Assembly (NCBI GenBank): GCA_022606135.1
Contig: JABYQN010000004.1
Coordinates: 124,001 to 188,000 of the forward strand
Reading direction: 5' to 3'
Source: Fomes fomentarius
Lineage: Eukaryota > Basidiomycota > Agaricomycetes > Polyporales > Polyporaceae
DNA length: 64,000 nt
Shown here piece after piece: positions 25,291 through 37,975 of this stretch. A model generated the notes under the pieces. It was given only the letters and a program-made list of their open reading frames with translations. It did no database searches and had not been told where the DNA came from. A program made the translations under genes and the position numbers. Numbering within the stretch: position 1 is the first letter of the stretch; every line of letters starts with the position of its first letter.

Positions 25291-25502
25291 CTGTGTGAGT
25301 TCGCGCTCTTTGTCTTTCCGTTTGCCCTTTCCAGACGTCGACGTCTTTTGGGTACCCGGGCGCTTAGTCGGCTTAGGTGTGGGGCGGAAGAGAGGGGAAG
25401 ACTGAGGCCTTGCGGTAGGGGATGGGCTGGCGGGAGGGGGAGAAGCGCGAGTGTGAAGCTTCTGACGCGAAGTGCCACAGATGGGGCCTGTAGGTTTTCC
25501 CA
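25291..25502 (-). CDS. Small basic Pro/Ser/Lys-rich protein, sister of the frame at 25042
   Basis: Starts MGKPTGPICGTSRQ, then KLHTRASPPPASPSP, a PLFRPTPKPTKRP segment and a SGKGKRKDKERE tail. The frame reaches a plausible GTCCGT donor at about 25,290 and would continue into a spliced exon or stop further on. It shares the K.LH.RASPP and SGKGK pattern with 24806-25042, so this is either a tandem duplicate or two exons of one gene. No domain recognised. Confidence 0.4.
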
Positions 25503-27029
25503 TGTTGCAGCTTGAGCTTGAGCTTGAGCGCTTGAGCACCGACTCCTCTATATGTACACCATGAAGGCAGTGTGATTGCGTAACCAACCCTTTACCATGC
25601 AAGTCATGCGAGAACGTGTGCTTACTAAGCGGGAGGCGCGAGAGCGGATTTCTGAATCGCAGCCCAACCCACCTGGCGCTTCGGACAGAACTTTCGCTCG
25701 AACGAGACCCATCTGCGAGCTACGCCTCGTTTTGCCTGCCCAAGACTCGCGGTCGGCGTTCGTTCCCCCATTCCATGGAACTCAAGGCACGTGCTTGGAG
25801 AGCGCTTCTGGTTCACTCTGCCTGTCAGTGTCACAGTCCTTCCCGAGCCAGTCAACTCGAATCTTCGCTCTGCACACGCTTACTTCCTTCCGTGCACGCT
25901 TGACGCGCTAACATTTCTTCGTATCGATTGGCTGCGCTCGTCATGGCACACGGATTGCACAAGTTAACAGAGAATACGGGACACAGTGGTGCACCGCAAC
26001 CCCCCCCCCCCCTCCCCCCCACGCCCAACCTTACAGCGCGCTCCTCAGCATTCCACCCCGAGCTCCTCCGCTGTCTCTTCGACACGATTGGCGCAATGAG
26101 ACTCGGCTGGCACACTACCGTCGCACTTGCGATCACCTGCAAGACCTCCTGCTCTCAATGGCCAAGCCACATATTTCCCGCAAGATGCGCGCGGTGCATG
26201 CGCCCCAGGCGGGGTGTCGCCTATGTAGTTTGCGTGGGCGAGCTGGCTCTGAATCCTCGAACGTCGGGGGGACAGAAGCGCAAGAGAGCCAGGCCCCTCG
26301 CGGATCTCAGGATGGTGCAACGCCAGTCGCGATGGATTTCCTCGGCTTCATGGGACGGGAACCATAGACTTGTCTTTGGGTGAATGTGGTTTCCTGGGAG
26401 TCCCCGCTGACATTAATATTCAGCCGGGAGCGCGCTTCGGGACAAGATCGAGGCAGCCCCGCCGAGCTCTAGTCTGTTGCACCCGCGCGTTGAATGGGAT
26501 ACTCACGGACCATACGGTGCTCGGTCGCCTGGATAGGGTGCGCTCTCGTGAGACAGTAACGGATATCATATCGAAGCCGACATGGAACGGCAGCGGCACA
26601 CGAGGGAGGGACGCACACAAGTTCCGTGAGCTCTATGGTACCAGCACCGACTTTCCCGGGCCCTGGGTGGGAGACGAGCATAATCGCAGACACGGGGACA
26701 GCGAAAGACGATGTTCGCGTGCTCCCCGACGCGCGAATATGTTCGTGAGAACGCGTTGAGCGTCGCGCGCGTACGAGAGTCGCGGGTGCGTAGGGGCACG
26801 TCTTGTTATCGAAGATCTGCTAGTCAATTGATCCCCATATAGGAATGACGAGCGGCCAGAGCGCGAGGATCAGGGGCGCGTAGGCGGGCGGACGGTTCTG
26901 CATCGCGACATTAGACAGTCTGCCGGAGAACGAGGTGGAGATGGGTTTTGCTGCATGGCGAGAGGGACGAGGCTGGAGGGATTATAGCGCACAGGTGAAT
27001 GAACTGTTGACCGATCATCTCGGACCGCT
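25503..27029. other. Intergenic, no supported gene
   Basis: Contains a run of C bases near 26,002-26,016. Overlapping short frames on both strands carry no recognised domain. Confidence 0.4.
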
Positions 27030-29040
27030 ACCGGTCAATCGATGAGGTCTTGGAAGGTCTGGTGCGCGGAGGACTAGGTCGGGACTTGAGGATCCCACTG
27101 GGTGCGCTGCTACTGCTGTTACGCAACGAAGCACGGGGACAGAGTGGATCCAGAGCGGTGGTGTGGTCTATATGCACTCGACCTACAGTTTCGACATGTG
27201 TAGATTGAACAACTGAACTGCCTGATATACATCCCTGATATCCGCCTTGCCGAACGCAGCGTGTGCTAATGTGCGATCTGCGGGGGATGGTATAGGAGAA
27301 TGGCGAACTTGCCTGGCATGACGGGTTGAAGGAGGATTCCACACTGTCGCAGGGTCTCGAAGATCACTGCCTGGACCTCCGCTGCGATATTTGCTGACGT
27401 CTCACTTGACCAGGGCGCGGCATCAGTCATCAGCAGGTTAGCTTGCCGTTACAATTGTGAAGGCGATGTTAGAGGCGAACGGAGACTTCAGCGATACATG
27501 AGCATACCTCGGAAAGGGCCTGTACAGTGGCTTCGATGACGTCAGTGACTTGGAAGGCACGAAGGATGGGCGTCGACTTGGGGCGCGAGAGTCTTCAATG
27601 TTCGCAGGGTAGGCGAAACTATGCTATATTCGGAGATGAGCTTGACATTCGGTCGCTTGACCTGCAATACGCTGCGCGTGATTGACCTCGATGTCGCGCG
27701 CAAAAAGAGGTTGTCGAATAGCGAAATGATCTCTCTGCTGTGCTTTTGCAGCTGCTCCTAGTCTATCCCAGACAAAGATTCAGTGCCTGAAGCAGTGTAC
27801 GACGGATATCTCAACGTACCGACGTCATCTTTGAACCTGCCTCCGACTCGGGCGAGGTATTATCGCACGAGGTCAGTGATCTATGGCCTCGATCGGGTCC
27901 GCAACATTGCCTACCGACTTAGATATCTTGGCGCGATCAACTGTCCGATGTGGAAGCGCTAGGAACGTTGACGTGAGAGGTAGGTCGAGTGCTTGCAACA
28001 TCGCAGGGAGGTATATTGCATGGAAGCCACAAGGTTGCAACATTTAGACGTTATACGTGAAGAGTGGATCGTCGAACAGATGCACGTCCGTACCGAAGAA
28101 TGTCCTTGCCGATGACCTGGACGTTTGGGGGCCAGCCGTGGGACGTGCCGTCGCCTCCCACCGACTTCCAAGGATAGCTAGAGAACGATAGGTAGTATGT
28201 CAACACGTCGATCCACACGTAAATCGTCTGCTTGCGAACGTTCGAGACGGGAATTCCCCACGCCAGACGAGAGCGTTTGCGCGATATTGAGAGGTCCTCG
28301 AGAGGCTCCTGTAGAGAGCTCACGATGTCTACGTGGAACTGTTGCGGTTGGGTTGCTTGTGGGTGCGATGCGTAATGCGCGGAGAGAAATTCCCGGAAGG
28401 CGGAGAGGTGGAACTTGTCGGTCTCCCCTTCTTGCCATTCAACCAGAGAGCCAGATGTGGTCAAAATGTGGACCTCTACACCGTCCTTCTTGTGTCGCTC
28501 GACCTGCGTGGAGAGTCTCGTTCGAGACTGAGTACCAACCTGCGTGGCTGCTCTTGTAGATGTAAACCCTTCGCATCGAGTCCGTTCTAGGAAGACATCG
28601 GTATATGCGCGTATTTGACCTAGCAAGACTAGCTCACCCACAGATGGCTCACTGCGTCGCAGTGTGATTTGTCGGTTGTGCGGCAGAAACGCGTGCAACT
28701 GATGTCAACTGTGCTCGTGAGGTTCTACCTTAGAGTACACGTCTCAAGTGCGGGGTTAGAGGTAGATGTAGCTCACTCACACGAAATTGCTGGCTCAGCT
28801 CGTTGCAAACCGCCAACGGATCCATCCCCCTCGCCTTCGCAGCATTCTATATCTTCAACCCATGCCCGTCGGTTCCTGTAACGAATCGCACCAATCTGTT
28901 AGGATTGCATATCCTTGCATACCGCGCGATAATGTCTGCCACCACTAAGGAGTGCAACAAGGCCGTGTTGAGCTGCTGGTGGAGATACAAGTGTGTTGCG
29001 TTGATCGGAAGAGATTATTCACAGGCATTCGGGTAGAATA
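27030..29040 (-). pseudogene. msm1: Decayed mitochondrial methionyl-tRNA synthetase (MSM1-type)
   Basis: Order and wording follow a class I MetRS. IFYPNA near 29,030 is followed by a stop in place of the HIGH region; then LVVADIIARYARICNP and TGTDGHGLKI at about 28,850. The next codon is TAG where the family has Gln. Then come ILTTSGSLVEWQ, LEDLSISRKRSRLAWGIPV, QTIYVWIDVLTYYL and PPNVQVIGKDIL (28,100-28,450). After a decayed intron come AIYLPAMLQALDLPL and AKISKSVGNVADPIEAI (KMSKS-type loop, 27,909-27,932), and lastly ETLRQCGILLQPVMPGK near 27,320. Nonsense codons, frame shifts and lost splice sites break it throughout. Intron remnants persist, so it arose by DNA duplication or in-place decay rather than by retrotransposition. 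A working copy must exist elsewhere if the organism respires. Confidence 0.85.
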
Positions 29041-30467
29041 TGACCGCGTCTGAGTACAGGACAAAACACGGGAGCGAGTGAAGAGGAGAGAGGGAACGCC
29101 ACATTCGTGTCACCACCGCGTTCAGCCCAATGCCGCCTTTTCCCGCGCCTCAGGGGCGCATCAATCCCCTGCTGCGCAGGGCGCTTGAAACGTGGTATTG
29201 TCCGTCCCAGGCGGGCCTTCTTGAAAGCGGAATCATCGCTTTCCAGTCAGCCCTGCAGATGAACAGTCAAATTACGGGCGTGCTGCCCTTCTTCTTACCT
29301 AGCGGAAGGAAGAGTCTCCTGTAGAATCCCAACTTTGAGATATGTGCAGAAGGGATGGTGTCTCAGGAAAGAGTGATGCATCTGGGCCTATCCTCTCTAC
29401 TTATCTTCGAGGATCGGGTCCGTACCACCGTTGACGGCGGATATTGGGCCGCGTAAGAACTCGATGGACGACACTTTCACTGTCTTGGGTCCGTCTCTAG
29501 TTAAGAGAATGCGGGAAGGGTTGGGATGAGTAGGTCCACTGGTGCGGCCCAGGCCCTATGGTGGTGAGTAGAAACAACGAACTTGGTCCGTCGACCTACG
29601 ATCGACCATTGAGGCAAGATCCCTCGACGGAATTACGTACCGCATGTGGTTACCCTTGACCATAATACTAGAATTCACTGCACAACGATGAACTGTGGCT
29701 GAGGGTAAATTGTGCATGAGTAACGAGTCGGATACGGTCCATGGCGAGTTCGTAGGTGCGGTACACTGCCCAATGTAGCATCGTAACACGGTAGCCCGGG
29801 CCGCAGACTGATCGCTAACTCCTTGAATGTTCAAGCCGCCAAACACTTCCGGTTCACCATCACGTCGTTCTGCGAATCCAGGCCGGCTCATGTCTCCTCT
29901 GGAAAGTTGGGGATCGATTGCACTATTCAATTTGTAGTACGGCGTCCAGATCTCTCCGCAAAGTACGTTGACGTAAAATGTAGCAAGTGCACAAAATGCA
30001 ATCAGTAGTACTACTCAAGTACTTTTAATGCACCCTCCTTTCTCTCCACCACACGATACTCAACTACTCAGCGCAGTTGCTCGTTACACTCCGAGTCCGA
30101 CCACATACCTTTTGCAAAGCACAGCAGCGGCACTGTGAAACTGTCGGTGTCTTTCTTAACAGTATTTATCTATCTTGAGCCTGTCACTCATGACTCAGTC
30201 CGGCCCGTTATCCGCTCCTCCACCTGATTGGCAGTGCTTTTGGCCCTGAGTATAAGCGGCTTGCCACATCACAGCTGGATATAAGGGCCGCAAGGCCCAC
30301 GGACTCCCGAGGAAGTGTTCATGTGAACGACGCCTCTTTTTCTCTCACTCGAGCAGCATCCACTGTGCTGTGCTGCGTGCATCCTGGCCTCGAACGAGTC
30401 ATAAGTTCCGCGTTGGCTCTCCTGCATCCTTCATCTGAGTAGACAGAGGACGATCCTGAACCAGACC
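29041..30467. other. Intergenic; promoter region of the AEC gene
   Basis: No gene recognised. Two TATAAG words at about 30,251 and 30,280 precede the transporter start by roughly 190-215 nt; the spacing is loose, so they are only possible TATA boxes. Confidence 0.4.
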
Positions 30468-32518
30468 ATGCCGTCTGCAGGCTTTCTCATCTACTCGGGC
30501 GTCATGCCCCTTATCAAGACGTGGGTACTTCAAATTGCTTCATCGTCGTCCTCGCGCGCTATACTCACCAAAATGTCTTCAGGTTCATCACCATGATCGC
30601 AGGCTATATCGTGGCAAGAATGGGTCTCTTCCCTAACGCGGCGTCCCGTGGCGCGTCACAGGTGACGATGAACATGGCCCTTCCAGCACTCATCTTCGGA
30701 AATGTCATCCCTGCGTTCACCCCGTCCAATATTTCTGCACTTGGGCCCCTGTTCGTGATCGCATTCCTCTATCAGGCCATCGGGTTTGCGTTCGGCATCA
30801 TTATCCGCGAAATATGTTATGTACCTCGCAATTTCTGGCAAGGCCTCATCGTCCTGACCGGCATGAGCAACTGGGGTAATCTACGTCAGTATCTACATAC
30901 CCACTGATATAACATTATCTGATAGTTTTGCCCTGATAGCGACCGCGGTGGTGGTGTCCGTCACCCAGCAAGCTCCATTCAATAGCGACACCGACCCGGC
31001 CCGTACGCTCAACCATCTACCCTACCTTGTGACTGAAGAGTATGCGCTGATTATCTATTCACAGTGGGGGTCTCTTTCATAGCTATCTTCATCGTCGTGT
31101 ACTACATCATCTTCTTCATGCTTGGAGCCGCCCACTCCATCTCATGGGACTACCTTCCCAGAGTTCCGCAAGGAGAGGCAGCCGAGCGCCATGTTAGCTG
31201 GAAGGAGAAGCCGATCGGCAACTTCATCGCGCGCCGCATCCTCCACGAAGACGTAAAGTCCTCCTTCGACCTTCCCCTACCCAGGCGTCAAGATCAAGAA
31301 ATGCTGTCCGAAAAGGTCGACGGGAAGACTCCAGCTAAAAGCGAAGCTACCGAGATACCACGCCCCGAACCAGACTTGGAGGCGGTCATGCAATCCAACA
31401 TCGACCCGGATGTCCAGCTCCTGCGCAAGACGTCTCGCCTGTCCACATACCCCGTGCAGGAACAGCCCCGGCTCGCATCACTCCCGTACGCACCCGCGAC
31501 ATCTTCGTCGGTTCCTCCGGTACCCCCGCCGACCCCTGCACATTCTGTCCGCAACTTCGATGCACGGAGCACAACCTCGCGCAGCGCGACGCTGAATCCG
31601 CCTACGCTCCCGCAGAAGATCGTGCGCCTGTTCCGCCCGCTCTCGGCGATCGTGACTCCCGTCACCATCGCGCTGGCGATAGCACTCCCTATCGCGCTCG
31701 TGAACCCTCTCAAGGCGCTGTTTGTCGACATTTCGGACGTTTCTGGTTACAGCTTCAAGGGACCTGATGGCCGACCTCCGCTAGCGTTCCTCATCGATAC
31801 CGGTGCGTCATCCGCCGTTTGCCATGGCCATTCTATTCACAGACAGTTTCATTTCTTTGGCATTCGGGATGTTCTAGCGAACTTTATCGGCAGTATCACC
31901 GTTCCTCTTGCACTCATCCTTCTCGGAGCGAGCTTCGCGCGACTTCGGATCCCGCGCCCGCTCTCGCGCCTGCCTCTCATGGCCATGTTCCTATCGACGC
32001 TCGCGAAGATGGTCGTGCTTCCCGTGATCGGCATTGTCCTCGTGCAGGCGATGACTGCCTCCGGGTTCGTGGACAGGGACGCCAAGGTTCTGCGATTCGT
32101 CATGATTTTCTTGAGCTGCACGCCATCAGCAGTGAAGTGGGTGATCACTCTCTACTGATGTCTTTGAACGACTGGAGGGGCTGACAATCGCTGGTCCGGT
32201 CTCCAGCCAACTTATCGTTGCGTCGCTGTACTCTCCGGATGGTGACACGGATACGCTGGCGGTGAGTCCAGATAGCATCAGTACTTGTCTGTATGCTGAC
32301 AATGCTTCACTTCAGGCTTTCCTCTTGGTGCAATGTGAGTCGCAACGACATCCACTATTTTATTCTGCCGTAAGCTCAGACACTGATATTATAACATAGA
32401 CGTATTCATGTTCGTCTCTTCGTCGTGAGTATCCAGTTGTATACCTTCAACGTGTATAACACCAACTGAGACTGGTGCTCGCAGCGCCGTAACCGCTGTT
32501 GCCCTTCTGCTCTTATAG
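30468..32518 (+). CDS. Auxin-efflux-carrier (AEC/PIN-like) family membrane transporter
   Basis: Multi-spanning membrane carrier of the AEC family; fungal members sit in internal or plasma membranes and their substrates are mostly unknown. Seen: nine exons (30468..30520, 30583..30884, 30940..31002, 31065..31802, 31878..32136, 32207..32261, 32316..32334, 32400..32424, 32485..32518), all in phase, 515 aa. The N-terminal membrane half contains MNMALPALIFGNVIPAF and GMSNWGNLPTAVVVSVT; a hydrophilic loop of ~160 residues rich in Ser/Pro/charged residues follows; the C-terminal half has SITVPLALILLGASFARL and AVNQLIVASLYSPDGD. This two-halves-plus-loop plan is typical. Exons of 19 and 25 nt near the 3' end are easily missed by gene finders. 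Family is clear, substrate is not. Confidence 0.9.
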
Positions 32519-33396
32519 ATTCTGGTAATGACCGGGTGCCCCACACGATTTATTGTCACACAGCACACAGCACAACAGCCTACAGAGCACTAGAGCTCTA
32601 TCGATGTTCCCATGTTCACACACTCTTATACTAGACTTCACGCCCTCACGTACCAGGAGCCCTGTATCTTTAGACACGCTATTCAATTTTTCCTTCGTAT
32701 GCATGTGAAAGTATAATGATTGTTCGGGTGAGGAGTACTAAGACATCGAACATGAGATAGACACAGCTGCTCGTTATAATTGTCATTATTGATGCAAAGC
32801 CGCAGATCATACTTCTTCAAGGACCGGCGTCAGCTCACAGGAGCGCAGCGTCGCGGCGTAGCTCTGCATTGCCAGGACTGCAATCTGAGCCACGAGAGGC
32901 AGTGATGGACAGTGTCGAGGCAGGGGCCCACTGCCACGGTCGTCGCGAATGCACACGAGCAGCACTTCATGAGAAACAGAAGCATACAGAATGGTCGATC
33001 TCGAGCGAAGGACGTATATATCGTTCCCGCAGTTATAGCGAGTCCTGTCCATTCCACAAATCCGCGATGTACATACATCGTGGAGTGCCTGCCACGTGCC
33101 CCAAGAATGAATGTCACTGATACGCTTGTGATCGAAGTAAAAACCGCACCTCTGACAATTATCAAACCATCCTTCGGGCGCTACTTCGCTACATCATATG
33201 AGTACCATACAGTGCACTACTACACACAGTGGACCAGCGACCGGAACAACTGGGCTCCGCACGTAGACAAGGGAGCATTTTATCCATCCACTGCAGTGAT
33301 CGGATTGACTATAGTACAGAGCGAAATACATGCATGCACACACCCACGATATCCTTCATTCACTCACTGTCACTGAGAATCTCGTCGCAAGGGTCC
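32519..33396. other. Intergenic, no gene seen
   Basis: 3' flank of the AEC gene and 3' flank of MDR copy c (convergent). Nothing recognised. Confidence 0.4.
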
Positions 33397-34720
33397 TCAC
33401 GGAGTCTCCTGCGGACAAGCGATCAGCTTCAACCCACTGACCTTGTTCTGCTTGAGCCGTTCGAAGCCGTCCGGAATGCCCGCAAGCCCATTCGAAAGCA
33501 CCTCCACCCTGTTAGGCTACAAAGTGGAACCCCCGACCGTCAGCGTCTCTCATCTACTGAACACGAAGATTCGGGCGATCTACGCACGACCACGACCCCG
33601 TCCCTGAGCCACTCCGTGAGGCGCTTGTACACCTCCACGCCAATTTGCCTGTTTTCTGGGGATGCACGTTCCCGAACACGTGCACGATCTTCTTCCCCTG
33701 CGCCTCGCCTTCCTTGACCTTCTCCGCGGGGATCTCCGGGTTCAGGACGAGCAGGAGCGTCCCGCCCGGCGCGAGCGCCTCGTATGCGAGCGCCTGGGTG
33801 TCCGCGTGCGAGACTGAGTCGTAGACGTACTCGATGGGCGCGCCACCGGTGATCTTGCGGACCTCGGAGAGGATCTCGGCGGCGGAGAGCTGGCGGTCGA
33901 GCACGTGGGTTGCGCCGATCGACTTGAGCCATAATTCGTTGTGCAGAGAGGCGGTCGCGATGATGGGAGAGAACTTCTGGAGCTTCGCGAGTTGGATAGC
34001 TGGGCGAGCATGGGAGGTAGAGGGTCAGACATGCGCGACGACTGCAATGAAGGGCAAACGTACCATTTTGTCCGACAGACGAGGAGCCACTGATGATGAA
34101 GGCGGGTTTGCCCGCGAACTTGGTCAGGCCACCTTCTTCCCATGGCGCAGGGAAGTCAGCAGACTTGCCCTGTGGGTGACGGTTCCAGATCCCAGTGAAG
34201 ATGGTCGCGAGAGTGAGCGGGATGGATGCGGCTTGATCGAAGGAGATGTTGTCGGGGATCTAGGTTTAGCGCGACAGTTCAGATACAACGTGCACATATT
34301 ATACAGCGACTGAATTGCACACCTTAGCCGTAATCTCTGCGGGAACAGTGGTGTACTGCTGGAACGTAGCTTTCGAGTTCTCGAAATAACCTTGGAAGAG
34401 ACTGAGGAGTGTCTCGAGTGAGTACAATTTTAGATCAATAACCGGATAGCGGTCGCGCACATCTTGTCGCCCTTCGCGACGTTAGAGACTTCGGAGCCCA
34501 CGTCCTCCACGATACCAGCGGCATCTGTGCCGAGAATACACGGGTAGGTGGAGATGAAGATGCCGTACGCCTGGATCTTCCAATCGACGGGGTTGAGTGC
34601 GGTGGCGATGATCTTCACGAGAACGTCCTTGGGGCCGGGAGTGGGGATGGTGGTCTCGCCGACCTCGAATTGGCCTTGCTTCACGGGGAGGAGGAGAGCC
34701 TTCTGCTTCTGGGCGGACAT
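33397..34720 (-). CDS. MDR-family oxidoreductase, copy c (frameshifted)
   Basis: Same family and exon plan as copy b: exons 34461..34720, 34323..34401, 34064..34259, 33588..33999 and 33397..33516. Features: NPVDWKIQAYG, LGTDAAGIVEDVG, GDKI, P-loop GGSSSVGQ then AIQLAK, and the conserved last exon ending NKVSGLKLIACPQETP. The fourth exon is one base short. The frame running to IVHVFGNVHPQ cannot continue into the conserved VEVYKRLTEWLRDGVVVV without a +1 step around 33,655-33,668. Copies b and d need no such step. Either this copy carries a one-base deletion and is a young pseudogene, or the base was lost in sequencing near the run of four G. Everything else, including splice sites, is intact. 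Confidence 0.85.
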
Positions 34721-35254
34721 TGCAGAGGTATTCTAGCGATGGTAGAAGAGGGCAGCAGTAGACGATGTGGGAGAGCTGGAGAGCAGATGGTTGGACGGGG
34801 CTATATATACGCTGCTGTCTGCGAATGACAGCACGACATCTAGCCTTCGATGCTCGTGAGTGTGTGTCAGCCGAACTTAGACTCGCACCAGACATTAGTA
34901 TTCATCATGCATGGCTTAGAAGTGACGCAATAAGGGAACTTGCTGACCAAGCCAGCTGTGCGCGAACTCACGCAAGTCACGGTGGCTTTCCAGGAAGTGT
35001 GAGCTCGTCCTGTCACGGCGTCGAGCGACCGTCGAGAACTTCAAAGTTTGAGGAACCTGCGAGCAAGCGTCGAGGGACTGAATAACCTACTTCAAGGAGT
35101 CGAAACCTATTCCGCGGCCGGGGACCGCGCCTAGGCGTAAACCTCGGAGATAGAGATAAGATGCAAGCCGGGCCGGCATTCCGATTCTGTCGCACTCATC
35201 CTCGTCCTCGTCCTTGACTCGTCCTCTTCTTCGTCTCGACCACGACAAACGACC
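34721..35254. other. Divergent intergenic promoter region
   Basis: Lies between MDR copy c (minus) and the aldose epimerase (plus). A TATATATA box for copy c lies at 34802-34809; no other element is supported. Confidence 0.5.
34802..34809 (-). promoter_or_regulatory. TATA box of MDR copy c
   Basis: TATATATA on the minus strand about 85 nt before the ATG at 34720. Confidence 0.5.
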
Positions 35255-37120
35255 ATGGCCGCCGCACAGGACCCCAGCTTCCAGCCCATCCTTCTCACCC
35301 TTCCCTCCCTCACACCATCTCTCGCCCTCGAGGTATGTCTCCAGCCTCCATCCATCATAGCCCGCCACAGACTAATTCTCCAGATCATACCTCACGGCCT
35401 TATCCTCCATCGCCTCTTCGTCCAAGCAGATGGAAAGGTGCGCATGTTACTTCAACCTCTTACAGCACACGCTGACACGTTCACAGACACACGACATCCT
35501 CATTGGCCCTGAGGACCCTACCGGTCATATCAACCAGAAATACACAAACACTATCATCGGCCGCTACGCCAATCGCCTCCCAGCCGGCTCCTTTGCCATC
35601 GAGCGTGATGGCATTCACTCCGTTGTCTCACCTCAACCCAACGAGAAGCCGACTGTATCTCTCCACGGCGGTGTCAAGGGCTTTGATCAGTACCCTTGGG
35701 AGCCCCTCGTCGACCCTTCTGCCTCCGAGCTCTTCACTCCTGCCGAACTCGCCACCATCCAGACCCGCGTTCCCTCGTCCATAATATTTAGGAGGATATC
35801 GGAGGATGGAGAGGAGGGTTACCCTGGTAAGCTCCTTGTTGAGGCTCTCATTGGTCTCGCGCAGCCCGAGGGTCCGCCGAAGCAGACTGCGGATGGCAGC
35901 AAGGAATGGAACCTTGGAAGTGTCCTTGCCGTCTACCGCGCGAAGCTTCTGGACGAGAAGAAGGTTACTCCTATCAACTTGACGCAGGTACCCAGCTCCG
36001 TTTATGGTGCTTTTCTTAGTCATTCACCCTATACCTCCTCATCGCCAACATGCTATCGCGCTGAAAGCACTGGGGCTTCAACCTTGACGCCTCTCTCCAA
36101 GAAGGCGAGGAAACGCTCAGTGTGAAGAACCATAAGATTGATATCAAGGTGCGTGCGCGATAGCATGTCATCATCCTACTCCCCGCTCGCGTGCTTCATG
36201 CTTGCGCCCCCTACCCCCGCGCTCCGTGCTTACCACCGAAATGCTACCTCTTCAGGCCGATCACACCATCGAGCTCAACCCAGAAGGCCTTTCCACAGGC
36301 ACTTTGCTCGCCGTTACGGGCACGCACCACGCCCACGCCGAGAAGACGAGCGGCAAGATCGGCGAGGCCTTCCCCGAAGGCGGATACGGTGCGGACCTAC
36401 CTGCACGCCCAACCCATAGTCTACTAATAGCTACTTTCATGCCTCACGTGCGACGTGCACTACTGTGTACCGTGCAACTGTCTGTAGATGAATTCTACGT
36501 ATTCGCACCGCGCGCGACCGCGCCGCCGCCCTCTAAACTCTCCGCGTCAGAGTTCAAGCCCGAGCTTGACCTCGTCGGTGCGGCGCTCTCGCGGGACGGT
36601 CCCGCGTCTGAGGAGCTTGTCTCGCTCGCTAGTGGCAAGAGCGGCCTACGCGTCGGCTTCGCGTCTAACCGTGAGCCCTCCCCTCTCCCTTGTGTACTCA
36701 TGAGCTGACGACGAACATGACGCTGTGTATGGATGCAATGCATCATGCAGAACCGGGAGTGCAGTTCTACACGAACAACTTCGCGATCCCCGAAAAAGGC
36801 GCGCGGAAGAAGATCCATGGAGGGTCTGGTGCGGTCGGCGATGGATATGGTCCAGGCAGTGCGTCTCTTTCTCGTCTCGCCTTCCTTGCCTCGTCCTGTT
36901 TGAATCTTCCTCTCCCGTCTGCACCTGGATGAGCAACAGCGCTGATCGCTGACCTTGATACATAGCTGCCGCGTTCCTCGAGTTCCACGCGCCGCTCGCG
37001 GCATGGATCCACCCCCAGTCGCGCGGCCCGTCAGGGGAGGACACACTCCTTGCGTCAGGGGAGGTGTACAACAACTTTGTCCGCGCGGACGTGTGGTACA
37101 AGAGCTCTGGGACCGCGTGA
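35255..37120 (+). CDS. Aldose 1-epimerase (galactose mutarotase-like)
   Basis: Interconverts alpha and beta anomers of aldoses; cytosolic, feeding sugar catabolism. Seen: eight exons (35255..35332, 35384..35437, 35487..35987, 36068..36148, 36256..36388, 36488..36670, 36751..36858, 36966..37120), all in phase, 430 aa, within or slightly above the usual length. The fold shows IIGRYANRLPAGSF, then SLHGGVKGFD with the expected active-site His at about 104, NLTQHWGFNL (second His), HTIELNPEGLSTGTL, GVQFYTNNF and FLEFHAPLAAWIHP, whose Glu fits the catalytic base position. The penultimate exon is best ended at a GTGCGT donor; a GC donor three bases earlier would also hold the frame. Exact sugar not determinable. 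Confidence 0.9.
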
Positions 37121-37975
37121 GCTCTCGTGGGCCTCTCAGTACTAATCGGCGAAGACGAGGACACCAGTACTACATAATGCGTTCGGGCGCTGGCGCGAGG
37201 TGGCTTGAGCTTCGGCGGGGCTGGAAGATACGATCTGTGTACAGATGAGAGGGATTGTGCTTGGAAGTATGTACGACGTGAAGTCTCCGTGTTAGGCAAT
37301 TGTACTCATACTTGACTCATGCGCGCATGCCAATCGAGGCCACAGGTTCCTACTTCCTAGGTGAGTCGGCACTAGTAACAAGTTGTTTGTTGACGGTCAA
37401 TGGCCAAAATATGACCCCAACGAGTGTATTGCATTGTAACTACACGATGATCACATGAAGCATATTGAATGCGACTGGAGTCTCAGTGTCGAGTCTGACT
37501 GGGCTCTGCAAGCGTAAGTACTCTGATAGCTTTTCGAAACGCTACAAGGAACGTAGGGCTGCCGTCGTTTAGGGCAGGCAAGTACGCGTCGCGACGCGTC
37601 TCGGGCGCCCCCCCGCCTCTCGCATAAACCTATCTTGGACTCCGACCTCTATTCGCATTGCACAGATCCCTTTTCTCACCTCCACACTTACATCTCGCTG
37701 TATTCTAGGGCATAAGCTTTGCAAGGGGGTATCTCAGATTGCTGGCATTGACGAACACTCTGAACGCTACCTGAGCCACTCGACTAACTATACCTCGTAG
37801 CTTCAAGTTGCAACAATTAGTCATGGATTAAGAACCAGGACAGGGTAAGGGCGCGGTGTCGACGAGTGCTCTACCTAACAATCTTCGCCCGTTTTCTACT
37901 CCCGCCACTGAGTTCAAATCTCTAGCACAAAATTCATCTCTTCTCGAACTCTTTGTGTTTTGCGATTTTATAACG
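37121..37975. other. Intergenic, no gene seen
   Basis: No recognisable gene or repeat. The F-box start at 37976 could move upstream only if a further 5' exon exists. Confidence 0.4.
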
